The notes: generated from the sequence alone by a model not told the origin. Shown: positions 35,264-45,062, numbered from the stretch's first letter. The stretch is 64,000 nucleotides of DNA from an uncultured Nitrospira sp. (GCA_902500995.1 CABVSR010000016.1:1-64000); one strand, 5' to 3'. Numbers and translations are program-made.

Positions 35264-35491
35264 TTACCGACCCTCGTTACCGTGGGATCGAATGAATTCG
35301 GCGATCTTATCCTTGGTGGCCAGCTTCTCTTTTTGCAATTGTTTCTTCAACACTTCTTCCGCCGGCGTGAGCACGTGCCGCTTCTGTAAGTCGGCCAGCT
35401 CCGCATCGAGGCGATGGTGAGACTCTTCCAGCGCACGGAATTCTGTGTTGGAACGCCGTAACCGCTCAGTGATCGCCGTCTCCGTCTGCAT
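35264..35491 (-). CDS. Small coiled-coil protein, DUF465/YdcH family
   Basis: A 75-residue, almost wholly helical and charged protein. FRALEESHHRLDAELADLQKRHVLTPAEEVLKKQLQKEKLATKDKI matches the DUF465 pattern (FxxLxxxHxxLdxxi ... LkkxKLxlKDxi). The family is common and its function is unknown. It is translated from an ATG with GGAGGTGCG upstream. It lies between rimI and tatC on the same strand. Confidence 0.85.
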   Translation of the reverse strand: MQTETAITERLRRSNTEFRALEESHHRLDAELADLQKRHVLTPAEEVLKKQLQKEKLATKDKIAEFIRSHGNEGR

Positions 35492-35537
35492 GTCGCACCT
35501 CCTGGTTGACTACATACGTTCGTGGATGACCATCGCG

Positions 35538-36062
35538 TTACTTGGCTCCCGGAGACGAGGCTCCGGGCTGCCGGCACACATCACTCACCTTGAGCGGCGT
35601 CATTTCCATCAGCACCGCATCTTCCACGGGATTGACATAATATCCTTTGCGTGTGGCCGTCTGGCGGAACCCCAGCCGGTGATACAAGGTCTGCGCCTCG
35701 TGGTTTGAGACGCGCACTTCGAGCATCGCTCTGGTTGCGCCGCGTTCGACCCCGGTCCGCAAAGCCTCGCAAACCAACCTGGTCGCCACACCTTGCCGCC
35801 TGAACGGCCCGGACACCGCCAGGTTCATGAGCCGCAGTTCCTCGAAGACGACCCAAAAACAAAAATACCCGACCACCGCAAGGGCCCCGGACAGGGGGTC
35901 TGGGCACCTGGCGATCAAAAAATTCGCAAATGGGTTACCGGACAATTCGGCTGCCAACATTTTGCGCGTCCAGGGTGCCGAGAAGCAAGCCTGTTCAATG
36001 GCGAGGACCTCGTCGAGCGCGTCGGCTGTCGCCGGTTCGATCATGACCGCAGGCGATGCCAT
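35538..36062 (-). CDS. rimI: GNAT acetyltransferase, RimI type
   Basis: A 174-residue GNAT-fold enzyme. IEQACFSAPWTRKMLAAELSGNPFANF is the RimI N-terminal block, NLAVSGPFRRQGVATRLVCEAL binds acetyl-CoA (motif A, R/QxxGxG/A) and EVRVSNHEAQTLYHRLGFRQTATRKGYY forms motif B. RimI acetylates the N-terminal Ala of ribosomal protein S18, though a broader substrate range is known. The common adjacency of tsaB and rimI is preserved here, with tsaB 26 nt upstream. Confidence 0.9.
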   Translation of the reverse strand: MASPAVMIEPATADALDEVLAIEQACFSAPWTRKMLAAELSGNPFANFLIARCPDPLSGALAVVGYFCFWVVFEELRLMNLAVSGPFRRQGVATRLVCEALRTGVERGATRAMLEVRVSNHEAQTLYHRLGFRQTATRKGYYVNPVEDAVLMEMTPLKVSDVCRQPGASSPGAK

Positions 36063-36088
36063 GTCAGACGGAAGGTTCCATGTGCTGG

Positions 36089-36910
36089 CTACTTGCTGCG
36101 CCGTGAATCAGCGACTTTCCTAACAGCCCGCTGTTGTTTCTGTGCCAGCTTGTCCGCCACCCGCTGGCGCCGCCGCTCAAGCAGCGACAGACCTTGCTGC
36201 GCGTCGAATTGTACTTCCGCTTCCGTCCGTTGGACATAGCGAGGAACCAGGGCCTGTCCTGCGATCTGCCCTCCATTGAGCAACTGTCGCCCGGCGAGAC
36301 CGACACTCACCGCCGATGGGCGGTGCTGTTCGGATCGGACTTCCTGGATCTGCCCGCCGGCAGCGTCGAAGGCTTCCCGGATGTTGTTCTCATAGGCCTG
36401 CCATCCGTCGCCGAAGCAGGTGCAGATGTTGGCCGCCTGTAAGACCCGCGCCACGGAAGCAGGAGGCCCGACCTGCTCGCCGATCACTGTATGCAATCCC
36501 GATTTCGCCCGCCACTCATACGCGGCCCAGTACACTTCGTTGTGCCGGCTTTTGAGAATCGGGACCAGCAGCCCCGTCACAGCGCGCGCATTCCAGCTCA
36601 TCGCTTCCAACGTGGGCACCGGCGCGATCGGAATCCCCAGAACTGCGCGAAACCCCAACATGGTCGCGAGTCCCACCCGGAGACCGGTAAATGAACCGGG
36701 GCCGATCGACACAGCCAGGGCCTGTAGATCTTTCAGCTGAATGTCCCCTTCGCGTAATACACGATCGATGGCCCCCATCAACGACCGCGCATGTGATCCG
36801 TTGGCATCCTGCTCGGCCAGAGCCAATACCTCCTCGCCCCGCAGCAAGGCCACGCTCTGCCAGGCCGTGGCGGTATCGATTGCCAGCAGGTAGTCCGGCC
36901 GCCCCTTCAT
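36089..36910 (-). CDS. tsaB: tRNA threonylcarbamoyladenosine protein TsaB
   Basis: A 273-residue ASKHA-fold protein. LLAIDTATAWQSVALLRGEEV begins the ATPase-like fold, SHARSLMGAIDRVL and ALAVSIGPGSFTGLRVGLATM are TsaB hallmarks. TsaB is the scaffold that binds TsaD in making t6A37 on ANN-decoding tRNAs. The 40-residue basic C-terminal tail (SLLERRRQRVADKLAQKQQRAVRK) is an addition to the usual fold. The start overlaps the preceding lipoprotein gene by 4 nt (ATGA). Confidence 0.94.
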   Translation of the reverse strand: MKGRPDYLLAIDTATAWQSVALLRGEEVLALAEQDANGSHARSLMGAIDRVLREGDIQLKDLQALAVSIGPGSFTGLRVGLATMLGFRAVLGIPIAPVPTLEAMSWNARAVTGLLVPILKSRHNEVYWAAYEWRAKSGLHTVIGEQVGPPASVARVLQAANICTCFGDGWQAYENNIREAFDAAGGQIQEVRSEQHRPSAVSVGLAGRQLLNGGQIAGQALVPRYVQRTEAEVQFDAQQGLSLLERRRQRVADKLAQKQQRAVRKVADSRRSK

Positions 36911-37773
36911 ACGCGCCCCAGTTCACTTGGTTTGATGGGCTCATTCGGCACTAATTCATGAAACGTGACCTGGAGGCTTCCGGATCCCTGCCCATCCGTC
37001 ATACGGATGGAAAAGGGACGCATGATGCGGATTCCGCCCTCGGGAGACTGTCCGTTGGACGTGAGAGTGGCCGGCGGTGTGGGACCGACTGCGCGATAAT
37101 CATCAAATTGCATCGTCGCGTCGACCTTCCCGGCGGCGGTCAGCCGTTCTTCCTGCACGACCAGCAAATTCCGGCGGTCGAACCAGATGCGGCGGCTGAC
37201 AAATGACGGCCCGTCGTTTGACCCCGATACCGTCACCACATCCAGCCGATAGCGAGTCCCCTCCTCCGACAGCCGGACCTGTTCCTGAGGCGCCACAGCG
37301 CGCGTGCCGATAATGCCGCTCATCGCCCAGACGCTCAACTGGAAGGGACGGGTGAGCTGCCCCAGTTGATTAGCTTCCGATGGGCGACCGATCACTTCCT
37401 TCCCCATGGTCGGGAGACGAAGCTTGAATTGATCCTCGATTTGCACGAACTCGAATATTTCACTTCCCACCGCTGAAAAGCCGCGCAATCGAATGGCGTC
37501 GGGGCGTTGATAAAAGACTGTCCCCTGAACGCGCTGCCCAATCGGCAAGATGCCGCCGGTGATCTTCGCGCTGAAGAGACCCTTGATCGTGCGCACTTCC
37601 TCCGCCTGCTCCTGCAAGAGTGCGGTCAATTGTTCCGCCGTCGCCTCTTGCAATGGAGCGGTGTCCGCCGGGCCGAACAGCGCGCAGCCGGAGAAGATCA
37701 CCAAGGAGACAATCGAAGAAACCAGGCAACTGATTCGTTTCACTAATCCCCTGTTATGCCTCATGGTCCTCAC
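36907..37773 (-). CDS. Lipoprotein with LolB/LolA-like fold (DUF4292-like)
   Basis: A 288-residue lipoprotein with the signal SCLVSSIVSLVIFSGC and lipobox FSGC. The mature region (IKGLFSAKITGGILPIGQRVQGTVFYQRPDAIRLRGFSAVGSEIFEFVQ) is the open half-barrel pattern of LolA/LolB and DUF4292 proteins, which carry hydrophobic ligands across the periplasm. VQEERLTAAGKVDATMQFDDY is a second family block. Overlaps radA (ATGA at 37770-37773) and tsaB (ATGA at 36907-36910), so it is embedded in one operon. It may serve outer-membrane lipoprotein handling. Confidence 0.72.
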   Translation of the reverse strand: MRTMRHNRGLVKRISCLVSSIVSLVIFSGCALFGPADTAPLQEATAEQLTALLQEQAEEVRTIKGLFSAKITGGILPIGQRVQGTVFYQRPDAIRLRGFSAVGSEIFEFVQIEDQFKLRLPTMGKEVIGRPSEANQLGQLTRPFQLSVWAMSGIIGTRAVAPQEQVRLSEEGTRYRLDVVTVSGSNDGPSFVSRRIWFDRRNLLVVQEERLTAAGKVDATMQFDDYRAVGPTPPATLTSNGQSPEGGIRIMRPFSIRMTDGQGSGSLQVTFHELVPNEPIKPSELGRV

Positions 37774-39131
37774 GCCAGCACGGCATCGAGCGCATCGCCG
37801 ACTTCACGGATGCCGATCAACTCAATGCCGCCCACCGGATCGAGTTTCGCCACATTCCGCTCCGGCAACAGGCAACGCTTGAAGCCCATCTTTGCGGCCT
37901 CGCGAATCCGCAACTCCGCCTGGCTGATGGCCCGGACTTCCCCGCCCAGGCCGACTTCGCCCATAACCAACGTCGTGAAATCAATCGGGCTCTCGCGCAA
38001 ACTCGAGGTGACGGCGGCGACAATCCCTAAATCGATGGCCGGCTCGTCGATATGGATCCCCCCGACCACATTCACGTAGACATCCTGCCCGGAGAGGTGC
38101 ATGCCCAGCCGTTTCTCCATCACGGCCAGTAACAACGACAGGCGATTCGGTTCCACCCCATTCGCCATGCGCTTGGGCATCGGAAAATTCGTCCCTGAGA
38201 CCAGCGCCTGCAATTCAACCAGAATCGGCCGCGTGCCCTCCAGACTGGACACCACGACGGAGCCCGTACTGCGCTGCGGCCGCTCGGCGAGAAATAACTC
38301 GGACGGGTTGCTGACCTCTTCAAGTCCGCCGTCCTTCATTTCGAAGACGCCGATTTCGTTCGTGGACCCAAACCGGTTCTTCACCGCTCGCAAGATTCTG
38401 AAACTATGGCTCTTGTCGCCTTCGAAGTACAGGACCGTATCGACGATATGTTCCAGCAGGCGGGGGCCTGCGATCGCCCCTTCCTTGGTGACGTGCCCGA
38501 TGATGAATACCGGCACGTTGTTCCGCTTGGCAAACCACATCAGCTGGCCCGCGACTTCCTGAACCTGGCTGATGCTGCCCGGCGCGGAGGTCAATTGCTC
38601 GGTATACACGGTCTGAATCGAATCCACGACGACCGCTGCCGGCTTGATCTCTTGAATGGCCTTGAGAATCTGTTCGAGGGAGGTCTCGCCGAGGATGAGC
38701 AGATGTTTCCCCTCGATGCCAAGCCGTTGCCCCCGCATCTTGATCTGCCGGGGAGATTCCTCGCCGGAGACATACAGGACTTGCTCGCCCGCTTCCGCCA
38801 ACAGGGGCAAGGCCTGCAACAACAACGTGGTCTTTCCAATGCCCGGATCGCCGCCGATCAACATCACGGACCCGGGCACCACACCGCCCCCCAGAACCCG
38901 GTCGAACTCGCCCATACCTGTGCTATGTCGGGGCTCGCCGACAATCTCGATCTCGGAAATGGGAGTGGCCACGGCCATGGTCGTGGCGGACATGTTCTGG
39001 CGTCCTTTCGGAGCCGCCGGAACCCGTTCTTCCTTGAGAGTATTCCAGCCGCCGCAGTCGGGGCAGCGGCCGAGCCAGCGTGGCGCCTGGTGGCCGCAGG
39101 CCTGACAATGAAACGTGGTTTTTGCCTTCAT
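37770..39131 (-). CDS. radA: DNA repair protein RadA (Sms)
   Basis: A 453-residue RecA-like branch-migration helicase for recombination. An N-terminal zinc finger CQACGHQAPRWLGRCPDCGGW comes first, then Walker A GGDPGIGKTTLLLQ at about 93-106, the RadA-specific KNRFGSTNE and a C-terminal Lon-protease-like domain (GIVAAVTSSLRESPIDFTTLVMGEVGLGGEVR). The terminal domain lacks the Lon Ser-Lys dyad, as in other RadA proteins. It is the first gene of the long minus-strand operon. Confidence 0.96.
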   Translation of the reverse strand: MKAKTTFHCQACGHQAPRWLGRCPDCGGWNTLKEERVPAAPKGRQNMSATTMAVATPISEIEIVGEPRHSTGMGEFDRVLGGGVVPGSVMLIGGDPGIGKTTLLLQALPLLAEAGEQVLYVSGEESPRQIKMRGQRLGIEGKHLLILGETSLEQILKAIQEIKPAAVVVDSIQTVYTEQLTSAPGSISQVQEVAGQLMWFAKRNNVPVFIIGHVTKEGAIAGPRLLEHIVDTVLYFEGDKSHSFRILRAVKNRFGSTNEIGVFEMKDGGLEEVSNPSELFLAERPQRSTGSVVVSSLEGTRPILVELQALVSGTNFPMPKRMANGVEPNRLSLLLAVMEKRLGMHLSGQDVYVNVVGGIHIDEPAIDLGIVAAVTSSLRESPIDFTTLVMGEVGLGGEVRAISQAELRIREAAKMGFKRCLLPERNVAKLDPVGGIELIGIREVGDALDAVLA

Positions 39132-39303
39132 GTCGCGTTTGCCTCAGCTTGTCTCCCTGCGTCCCGGCATCGTAAAGGAAACGGGAGAGAAAAAGGAAGG
39201 CAGTCTCTGAGGGCGATGCGCGACTCCGGGGGGATTGCCTAGTCCATGTTCGATGCGCCGGCTACCATAATGAAATGCTGGTCAGGAAGAAAGGAGGCAT
39301 TCA

Positions 39304-39765
39304 ATGACAGAACTGGTTCCATCCACCACGTCACGAGTGGCTGAACAGACCGACTCAACAGTGAATGAGCGAATTCGCCGGCAAACTGAGGCTAATGTCG
39401 CTTATTTCGGAAAGGGCGGGTCACAAGCCATCGAGGAACGCCTGTGTGAACTGGATCGCGAATGGGATGTGGAGCGGGTGCTGGAAGCCAATGCTGCAAC
39501 GATTGCGCTGACCGGGCTCTGTCTCGGAGCCCTGGTGAATAGGCGCTGGTTTTTCCTGCCGGCTGTCGTCGCAGGGTTTTTACTCCAGCATGCGATTCAA
39601 GGGTGGTGCCCCCCGATTCCGGTCTTTCGGAGATTGGGCATGCGGACCCAGACGGAAATCGAGCAGGAACGCTATGCCCTGAAGGCCATACGGGGAGACT
39701 TCAAGACCATTACAGGCAACGGGGACGAGAAGGCTACAGCTGCCCTGGAGGCGGTCCGTGCCTAA
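39304..39765 (+). CDS. Small membrane protein, DUF2892-like
   Basis: A 153-residue protein. A charged N-terminal helix region (NERIRRQTEANVAYFGKGG) precedes one hydrophobic hairpin (IALTGLCLGALVNRRWFFLPAVVAGFLLQHAIQGWCPP), ending PIPVFRRLGMRTQTEIEQERYALKAIRGDF. This order (two helices, then CPPxPxxRRLG) matches DUF2892, the short membrane domain often next to rhodanese domains. AGGAGG precedes the ATG. Its 3' end overlaps the convergent RNA methyltransferase gene by 4 bp. Confidence 0.78.
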   Translation: MTELVPSTTSRVAEQTDSTVNERIRRQTEANVAYFGKGGSQAIEERLCELDREWDVERVLEANAATIALTGLCLGALVNRRWFFLPAVVAGFLLQHAIQGWCPPIPVFRRLGMRTQTEIEQERYALKAIRGDFKTITGNGDEKATAALEAVRA

Positions 39766-40583
39766 TCCCCGGCCTGCTGCTCCACGGGTAAACCCGACAA
39801 ATGAAATAGGGCAATGGCAGTAGCCGTGGCAGCGTTCAAGGATTCAACCTCGGCTTTGAGCGGGATGGTAAAACGTACCGCAGCGGCATCCAGCACCGCA
39901 TCCGACAATCCCCGGCTCTCACTGCCGACGGCGACAATGGTGCGAGCGGGAATGCTACGGATCGATCGGATGGGAATGCTGCGAGAGTAATCTCCGGCAT
40001 CGGCGGCCATGATGGTGCATCCGAAACCGAGCAGCGTCTCCAGGCTGGTGTGAGAGAAAATCGGAAGATGGAATAACGTTCCGGCCGTCGCGCGCACCAC
40101 TTTTGGATTAAAGACATCGACGGAATGGGGCGCCATCCATAAGGCGCTGACATTCAGGCCCGCCGCCGTTCGAATGATCGTGCCGATATTGGCCGGATCC
40201 TGGAGCATGTCGCCGTAGAGACCGAAGATCCTCGGTTGAGCCAACAGGACCGCTTGATCCCACGACGGTTGATGCACAATGGCCAAAGCGCCGCTGGAGG
40301 TTTCCACCTGGGACAGTTGCGCCAGCGTATGCTCAGGGCAGCCGTACAACGTGCAGCCACTCTTCAGAAAGAGATCCCGCACATCCGGCGGTTGGCGATC
40401 CAGAAAGCCGGGAGCCACCACCAGGCACACGAGTCGGCCGGGAGCCGACTGCACGAGCTCCACAATCGGCTTGGTGCCCTCCAAAACAAACACCCGCTCG
40501 CGGTCGCGTGTGCGCTTGGTCTTAATCACATCCCGGATATGCGAAAGGAAGTTACGGGAGACGGTAGGAAGTATGGAAGTCAA
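39762..40583 (-). CDS. SpoU/TrmH-family RNA 2'-O-methyltransferase
   Basis: A 273-residue protein. An N-terminal substrate-binding domain (TRDRERVFVLEGTKPIVELVQ) is followed by a SPOUT knot with the three motifs DPANIGTIIRTA, IVAVGSESRGL and EVESLNAATATAIALF. Methyl transfer from AdoMet to a ribose 2'-OH in rRNA or tRNA is expected. The target (RlmB-, TsnR- or TrmH-like) is not clear by eye. Convergent with the DUF2892-like gene. Confidence 0.9.
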   Translation of the reverse strand: MTSILPTVSRNFLSHIRDVIKTKRTRDRERVFVLEGTKPIVELVQSAPGRLVCLVVAPGFLDRQPPDVRDLFLKSGCTLYGCPEHTLAQLSQVETSSGALAIVHQPSWDQAVLLAQPRIFGLYGDMLQDPANIGTIIRTAAGLNVSALWMAPHSVDVFNPKVVRATAGTLFHLPIFSHTSLETLLGFGCTIMAADAGDYSRSIPIRSIRSIPARTIVAVGSESRGLSDAVLDAAAVRFTIPLKAEVESLNAATATAIALFHLSGLPVEQQAGD

Positions 40584-40644
40584 TCAGTACCCAGAAGGAA
40601 GGCGATCGAGGGGGCCCGGCGGTTTCGCGGGGCCCCCTCACCTA

Positions 40645-40986
40645 CTATTTGCGTTTTTTACCGGAAGCTGATTCCGCCGCACGGATGCGTTGGGCACGCA
40701 CCTTGGCTCGTTTGAGAGCCGACAACTTGCCGCGCGTACGATCACGTTCGGCTTTGAGTCGCTCCAATTGCGCGCGCAGATGCACACGTTCCTCTTTGTA
40801 AATACTGGCACATTCGGCAGGAGAAAGATTCGTCCAATCTCCTGTCCCGCGTGCCCGCTTGATCCGCGCTTCCAAGGATTCACGCAGCAGCCTCTCGCGC
40901 ATCGACATCAACGATTGCAAGGCCTCCTGCCGTCGTTGGACTTCTTCCTCTTCGGCCATAATGCCGCGAATGTCGGTTCCTAACAT
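40645..40986 (-). CDS. Charged helical protein of unknown function
   Basis: A 113-residue protein that is mostly helix. EEEEVQRRQEALQSLMSMRERLLRESLEARI and KEERVHLRAQLERLKAERDRTRGKLSALKRAKVRAQ look like coiled coils, separated by DWTNLSPAECASIY. The C-terminus is strongly basic (RAAESASGKKRK). AGGAGGATC precedes ATG 40986. I do not recognise the family. Codon pattern fits the neighbours. Confidence 0.65.
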   Translation of the reverse strand: MLGTDIRGIMAEEEEVQRRQEALQSLMSMRERLLRESLEARIKRARGTGDWTNLSPAECASIYKEERVHLRAQLERLKAERDRTRGKLSALKRAKVRAQRIRAAESASGKKRK

Positions 40987-41162
40987 TGGCTGATCCTCCT
41001 CGCTGGGGATATCAATAAGAACGGCTCATTCTACCCGATTTGGACGCCTTTGTTCTACCTAGGAGAATGGAACGTAACATGTTGAAGTTGCAAGCATGTA
41101 TGGCATAGCATCAGAAAAAGTCACGTTGCAGAGCTGGAAAGGGATGCAGTAAGATCCGCGCC

Positions 41163-41633
41163 ATGGGACACATCGGAAATCTCGTACGCGCCTGGCGACT
41201 GTCTCAAAAATGTTCCGAGCCGGCCTTGGCACAACGAGCCGGGGTTTCCCTGGCCCTTCTGGAATCGTTGGAGTCGGAGCAGCTTGATCCCCCTGCCTCC
41301 ATGCTGGAAGCCTTAGCCGGGGCCCTGAAAATTCCCCTCCCCTGGCTTTTCAGTCACCCGACGGAATTCGAACTGCTCTGCAAAGAGGACGAAGAGGAAA
41401 CGGCTCCGCTCTCCGCCTTGACCGGAGCAGACCCGGTGCTCGAGAGACTTCTGCTCGCGGCGGGGCACGATCGAACGCTCTTCGTGCTCCTTGCCGCGCT
41501 CATGCAAAGCGAAGACCCAAAGCTGCTTCGCGCCGCCGAAGTCAGCCTGCGGAGCCTGGTGAAACAATCCAAACAGGCCACCGTGCCCTGGCAATCCCGC
41601 CCGCCGGGACATTTTGAACCGCCCAGCGACTAG
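41163..41633 (+). CDS. XRE-family transcriptional regulator
   Basis: A 156-residue protein. Residues 5-60 are an HTH_XRE domain (NLVRAWRLSQKCSEPALAQRAGVSLALLESLESEQLDPP followed by MLEALAGALKIP). The C-terminal part (LERLLLAAGHDRTLFVLLAALMQ ... LRAAEVSLRSLVKQSKQ) is helical and may dimerise or bind a ligand. It is alone in its orientation between a helical-protein gene and the OPT gene. The 177-bp upstream gap has TGCATGTATGGCATAGCATCA but no clear operator. Confidence 0.83.
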   Translation: MGHIGNLVRAWRLSQKCSEPALAQRAGVSLALLESLESEQLDPPASMLEALAGALKIPLPWLFSHPTEFELLCKEDEEETAPLSALTGADPVLERLLLAAGHDRTLFVLLAALMQSEDPKLLRAAEVSLRSLVKQSKQATVPWQSRPPGHFEPPSD

Positions 41634-41694
41634 CCTGCATCCTTGTTCTTTACTGCACCATATCGCCAGGGATGAGCTAAAGATGCCTCGCTTG

Positions 41695-43664
41695 TTATTT
41701 CGCTTGAGCCGCGCGTGCCAGGAACAGCCCGACCAGCGACAGCGCGACAAGACCTGGCCAGCCGCCTAACGGCGGAGCGGCAAACAACTGAAAGGGATCT
41801 GCCGCCAGCGAGGGCCAGACTGAGCTCAACGCGATCGGAAGGGCGAGCAGGATACCGACCATGGCCTCACCAGTGACGAGGCCGGCAGCGCACAGCAGCC
41901 CCTGATCGTCCGTCGCTGTCCCCGAAACCGATCTCCCCCTGCGCACATATTCGGCCAGCAGCCCCCCACAGACAATGGTGGCGGATAATTTAAGGGGCAG
42001 ATACATGCCCAACGCCACGGCCAACACCGGAAACCGAAGCTGAGCCTGCCGTCGGGCCTGCCGCTGGTCTATCCCGATGATCACCAAGCCGAGCGCCATT
42101 CCGATGCCGACAAGATGCCACGGCAACGAACCGCCGAACACGCCTTGGCCAGGTTCGCCATCAAGGACGCCTGAGGGGCGCTGAGAGGATGAGGATGCGC
42201 AGCAGTCGCCACCCCAATCCCGTATTTCGCCTGCAGCAACGACAGGACCGGCACAATCACCACCGCACCCGTCGCCACCCCGATGACCTGCATCACCTGC
42301 TGTTTCCAAGGCGTTGCGCCCACCAGATGCCCGGTTTTGAGATCCTGCAGGTTGTCGCCCCCCATCGCGGCGGCGCAGCAGACGACGGCCCCCACCAGTA
42401 AGGCTGCCGCCGGACCGGCGGGGTTGTCCCGTCCCAGGATGCCCAGCAGAAGGAGCGCCGCGAGCATAATTGTGGCGATCGTGACGCCCGAGACCGGATT
42501 ACTCGAACTGCCGACGAGGCCGGCCATATATCCCGCCACGGCGGAAAAAAGAAACGCCGTCACGACCATCAGCAGCGTCAAGCCCGTCCCGGCGATGACG
42601 TTGTCATCCATCAAATGGTGATACAGGACCAGCATAGGAAGCAGGCTGGCCGCCGTCAGACCGATGAGCCATACTAGACCCGCATCTCGCTCCGTGCGTA
42701 ACGGCGCCGAGCCCATCCCTCGATCATGGCGCGCAGCATAGAGCGAGACCAACTGCTTGAGACTATTTACGACCGGACCTCGAACCTGAATGAGGGTCCA
42801 GACGCCGCCCACCAACATGGCCCCGATGCCGATGTAGCGAATCTGCCCGCTCCAGACAGCCTTCGCTGCAGCGACTCCGGTCACGCCGGCCGGTAGCTCC
42901 ACCAGCGCCTGATACAAGGGCAACAGCACCAGCCACCCCATCGCCCCGCCAAGGAACACCACAAGCGCGGTATTCAGCCCGATGATATACCCGACCGCGA
43001 CAAGCGCCGGGGACAGGTTGAGTCCTCCATAGAAAGTGAGACGGCCCAGCTCAAGCGCTCCTTCCAGCGATTCGCTCCAGAGTTTCAACCCGCCTTCGGC
43101 CAACTTCAAACTGCCGCCCAAGGCCGACGCGCCCAGTAACAGGCGAACCCGGCGGCCGGCGTTTCCACCCGACGACGCGCCGATCTTGAGCACCTCGGCC
43201 GTCGCAACTCCCTCCGGAAAACGCAGCCGGGCATGGATAATCAACGCGCGGCGCAGCGGAATGGTAAACAACACGCCCAGCACCCCGCCGACCAGCGACA
43301 CAGTGAAGGTCTGCCAGTAGTCGAAAGTCGTCCAGTAGCCGATGAGGACCAGGCCCGGAATGGTAAAAATCACACCGGCCGCCAGCGCTTCACCCGAGGA
43401 GGCGGCGGTTTGCACGATATTGTTTTCTAGAATATTGGACCGGCGAAACAGCCGCAGCACCGCCATGGAGACGACGGCGGCGGGGATGGAGGCGGAGACG
43501 GTCATGCCTGCAAACAGGCCCAGGTAGGCATTCGCCCCGGCTAGGACGGCAGCCAGCAAGATCGACAGCACGACGGCTTTGAGCGTGATTTCGGGGGGCG
43601 ACTCGGAGGCAGGCACGAGCGGCGCATCTGCAGGCTTTTGCGCCATCTCAGATTCGCGCATCAT
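41695..43664 (-). pseudogene. OPT-family transporter interrupted by one frameshift
   Basis: The two frames 43664-42081 and 42309-41695 together give the full OPT (oligopeptide/metallo-complex) transporter of about 655 residues, with many TM helices (VVLSILLAAVLAGANAYLGLFAGMTVSASIPAAVV at the start). The first frame runs well to SAPQASLMANLAK and then degenerates (ACSAVRCRGIL). The second frame carries on exactly there as GVFGGSLPWHLVGIGMALGLVI, the expected family sequence. One missing base at about 42143-42144, in GCCAAGGCGTG on the minus strand, where AAGGGCGTG would restore LAKGVFGG, explains it. It is either a sequencing error or a true inactivation. It starts 4 nt after the rlmI-like stop. 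Confidence 0.85.
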
Positions 43665-43668
43665 CGCC

Positions 43669-44865
43669 TTAGAACACCTGCACGATGAAACATTTCAAAT
43701 ACCGCGTCTCCGGCATACCCGCGAGCACCGGATGGTCCGGCCCTTGTCCCCGCTGTTCAAGCAGCCGAATCTGGCGATGGGCATCCCGCGCCGCAGCCTG
43801 AAGCATCGTCCAGAAGTCGTCATCGCCCACCGGTTGCGAGCAGGAACAACTCACCAGCACGCCCCCCGGTTGAAGAAGACGCAGGCCTCGCAGATTGACG
43901 TCTTTGTAGCCGGCCAGCGCATGGGGAAGGGCTTTCTTACTCCGGGCGAAGGCGGGCGGATCGAGAATCACCAGCTCATACCGTTGCTGGTTCCGCTCAA
44001 GCACCCGCAATTCATCGAAGGCGTCGGCCTGCCGGTACTCGCAGATGGAGGCAACCTGGTTCAGCTCCGCATGCGCCTGAGCCAAGGCCACTGCCGCCGC
44101 GCTGACATCCAACCCTTCGACCGACTGCGCCCCAGCCAACGCCGCCTGAATACCGAAGGCGCCGGTATGACAAAAGGCTTCCAACACGCGTTTGCCCTTC
44201 GCATAGATCGCGGCTGCCAGCCGGTTCTCCCGTTGATCGCAAAACCATCCGGTTTTCTGCCCCTCCGCAATGTCGACCGTAAACTGCGCCTTGCCCTCAT
44301 GGATCTGCACTGCCGTCGGTCCATCGCCGCGCAGGAAGCCCTTCGACAGCGGCAGCCCTTCTAGCGTCCGACTTTTCGCATCGTTCCGCAGATAGACGGT
44401 CTTCACCCCCGCTTCTTGCACCAGCAGGTTGCCCAACATTTCCTTGCGCAGATCCATGCCGTAGCCAAGAGCCTGCATCACCGCCACGTCGGCAAATCGA
44501 TCCACCACCAAGCCCGGCAACAAGTCGCTCTCCCCATGGACCAGACGGCAGGCGTTCGCATGGGGAGTGATGGTGCGACGAAGCACGGCGGCGGCACGAA
44601 TTCGCCTCGCAAAAAACGCCTCGTCGATCGGTTCTTCGTGAAAGGTCAGGAGCCTAATGCGGATTTTTGAATGGGGATTGTACAACCCGCGGCCGAAGAA
44701 TCGCTTCTGATGGTTGTACACATCGACGACATCTCCCGCCGCCGGCGTGCCGAGCACCTCGGCCACATTGTTGTCGAACACCCAGAGATGGCCGTAGTAA
44801 CGCGGCGCTGCTCGCTCGGCGGTCAGGCGGACTCTAGCGGTGGAACCGGGCTGGGGCTCTGTCAT
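43669..44865 (-). CDS. rlmI: Class I rRNA cytosine methyltransferase, RlmI-like
   Basis: A 398-residue protein from ATG 44865, matching the 396-residue E. coli RlmI. An N-terminal PUA domain (VRLTAERAAPRYYGHLWVFDNNVAEV) precedes an EEHEE-like region and a Rossmann methyltransferase with VLEAFCHTGAFGIQAALAGA (motif I), VEGLDVSAAAVALAQ (motif II) and LVILDPPAFARSKKALP (DPPxF motif IV). CSCSQPVGDDDF holds the catalytic Cys region. It methylates C5 of a cytosine in 23S rRNA (m5C1962 in E. coli). The longer open frame upstream lacks homology. The OPT gene follows 4 nt later. Confidence 0.9.
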   Translation of the reverse strand: MTEPQPGSTARVRLTAERAAPRYYGHLWVFDNNVAEVLGTPAAGDVVDVYNHQKRFFGRGLYNPHSKIRIRLLTFHEEPIDEAFFARRIRAAAVLRRTITPHANACRLVHGESDLLPGLVVDRFADVAVMQALGYGMDLRKEMLGNLLVQEAGVKTVYLRNDAKSRTLEGLPLSKGFLRGDGPTAVQIHEGKAQFTVDIAEGQKTGWFCDQRENRLAAAIYAKGKRVLEAFCHTGAFGIQAALAGAQSVEGLDVSAAAVALAQAHAELNQVASICEYRQADAFDELRVLERNQQRYELVILDPPAFARSKKALPHALAGYKDVNLRGLRLLQPGGVLVSCSCSQPVGDDDFWTMLQAAARDAHRQIRLLEQRGQGPDHPVLAGMPETRYLKCFIVQVF

Positions 44866-45062
44866 GCTGGTGGTCAATCCAAGGTCCAGGCGTTCGATGC
44901 CATCGTGCCGCAGTCGTGCAAATGGCTCACGAGGGTGCCTGAAATCTCGCCCCGAAGCAACCGTGCGCCGTGATGGCGCGCGCTTGACCTTCCCCGGCAC
45001 CTATGGTTTGCTGCGAGAAAGAACGAGCGCCTCGCCACCCCCTAATGGAGCGGCTGACCCCT

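Noticed and set aside
44866-45000. 45-codon extension of the rlmI-like gene
   Set aside because: Arg-rich and outside the PUA domain; length from 44865 matches RlmI.
45003-45062. Upstream start of the decarboxylase at 45003
   Set aside because: The extra 20 residues do not resemble the family; ATG 45063 gives the usual N-terminus.
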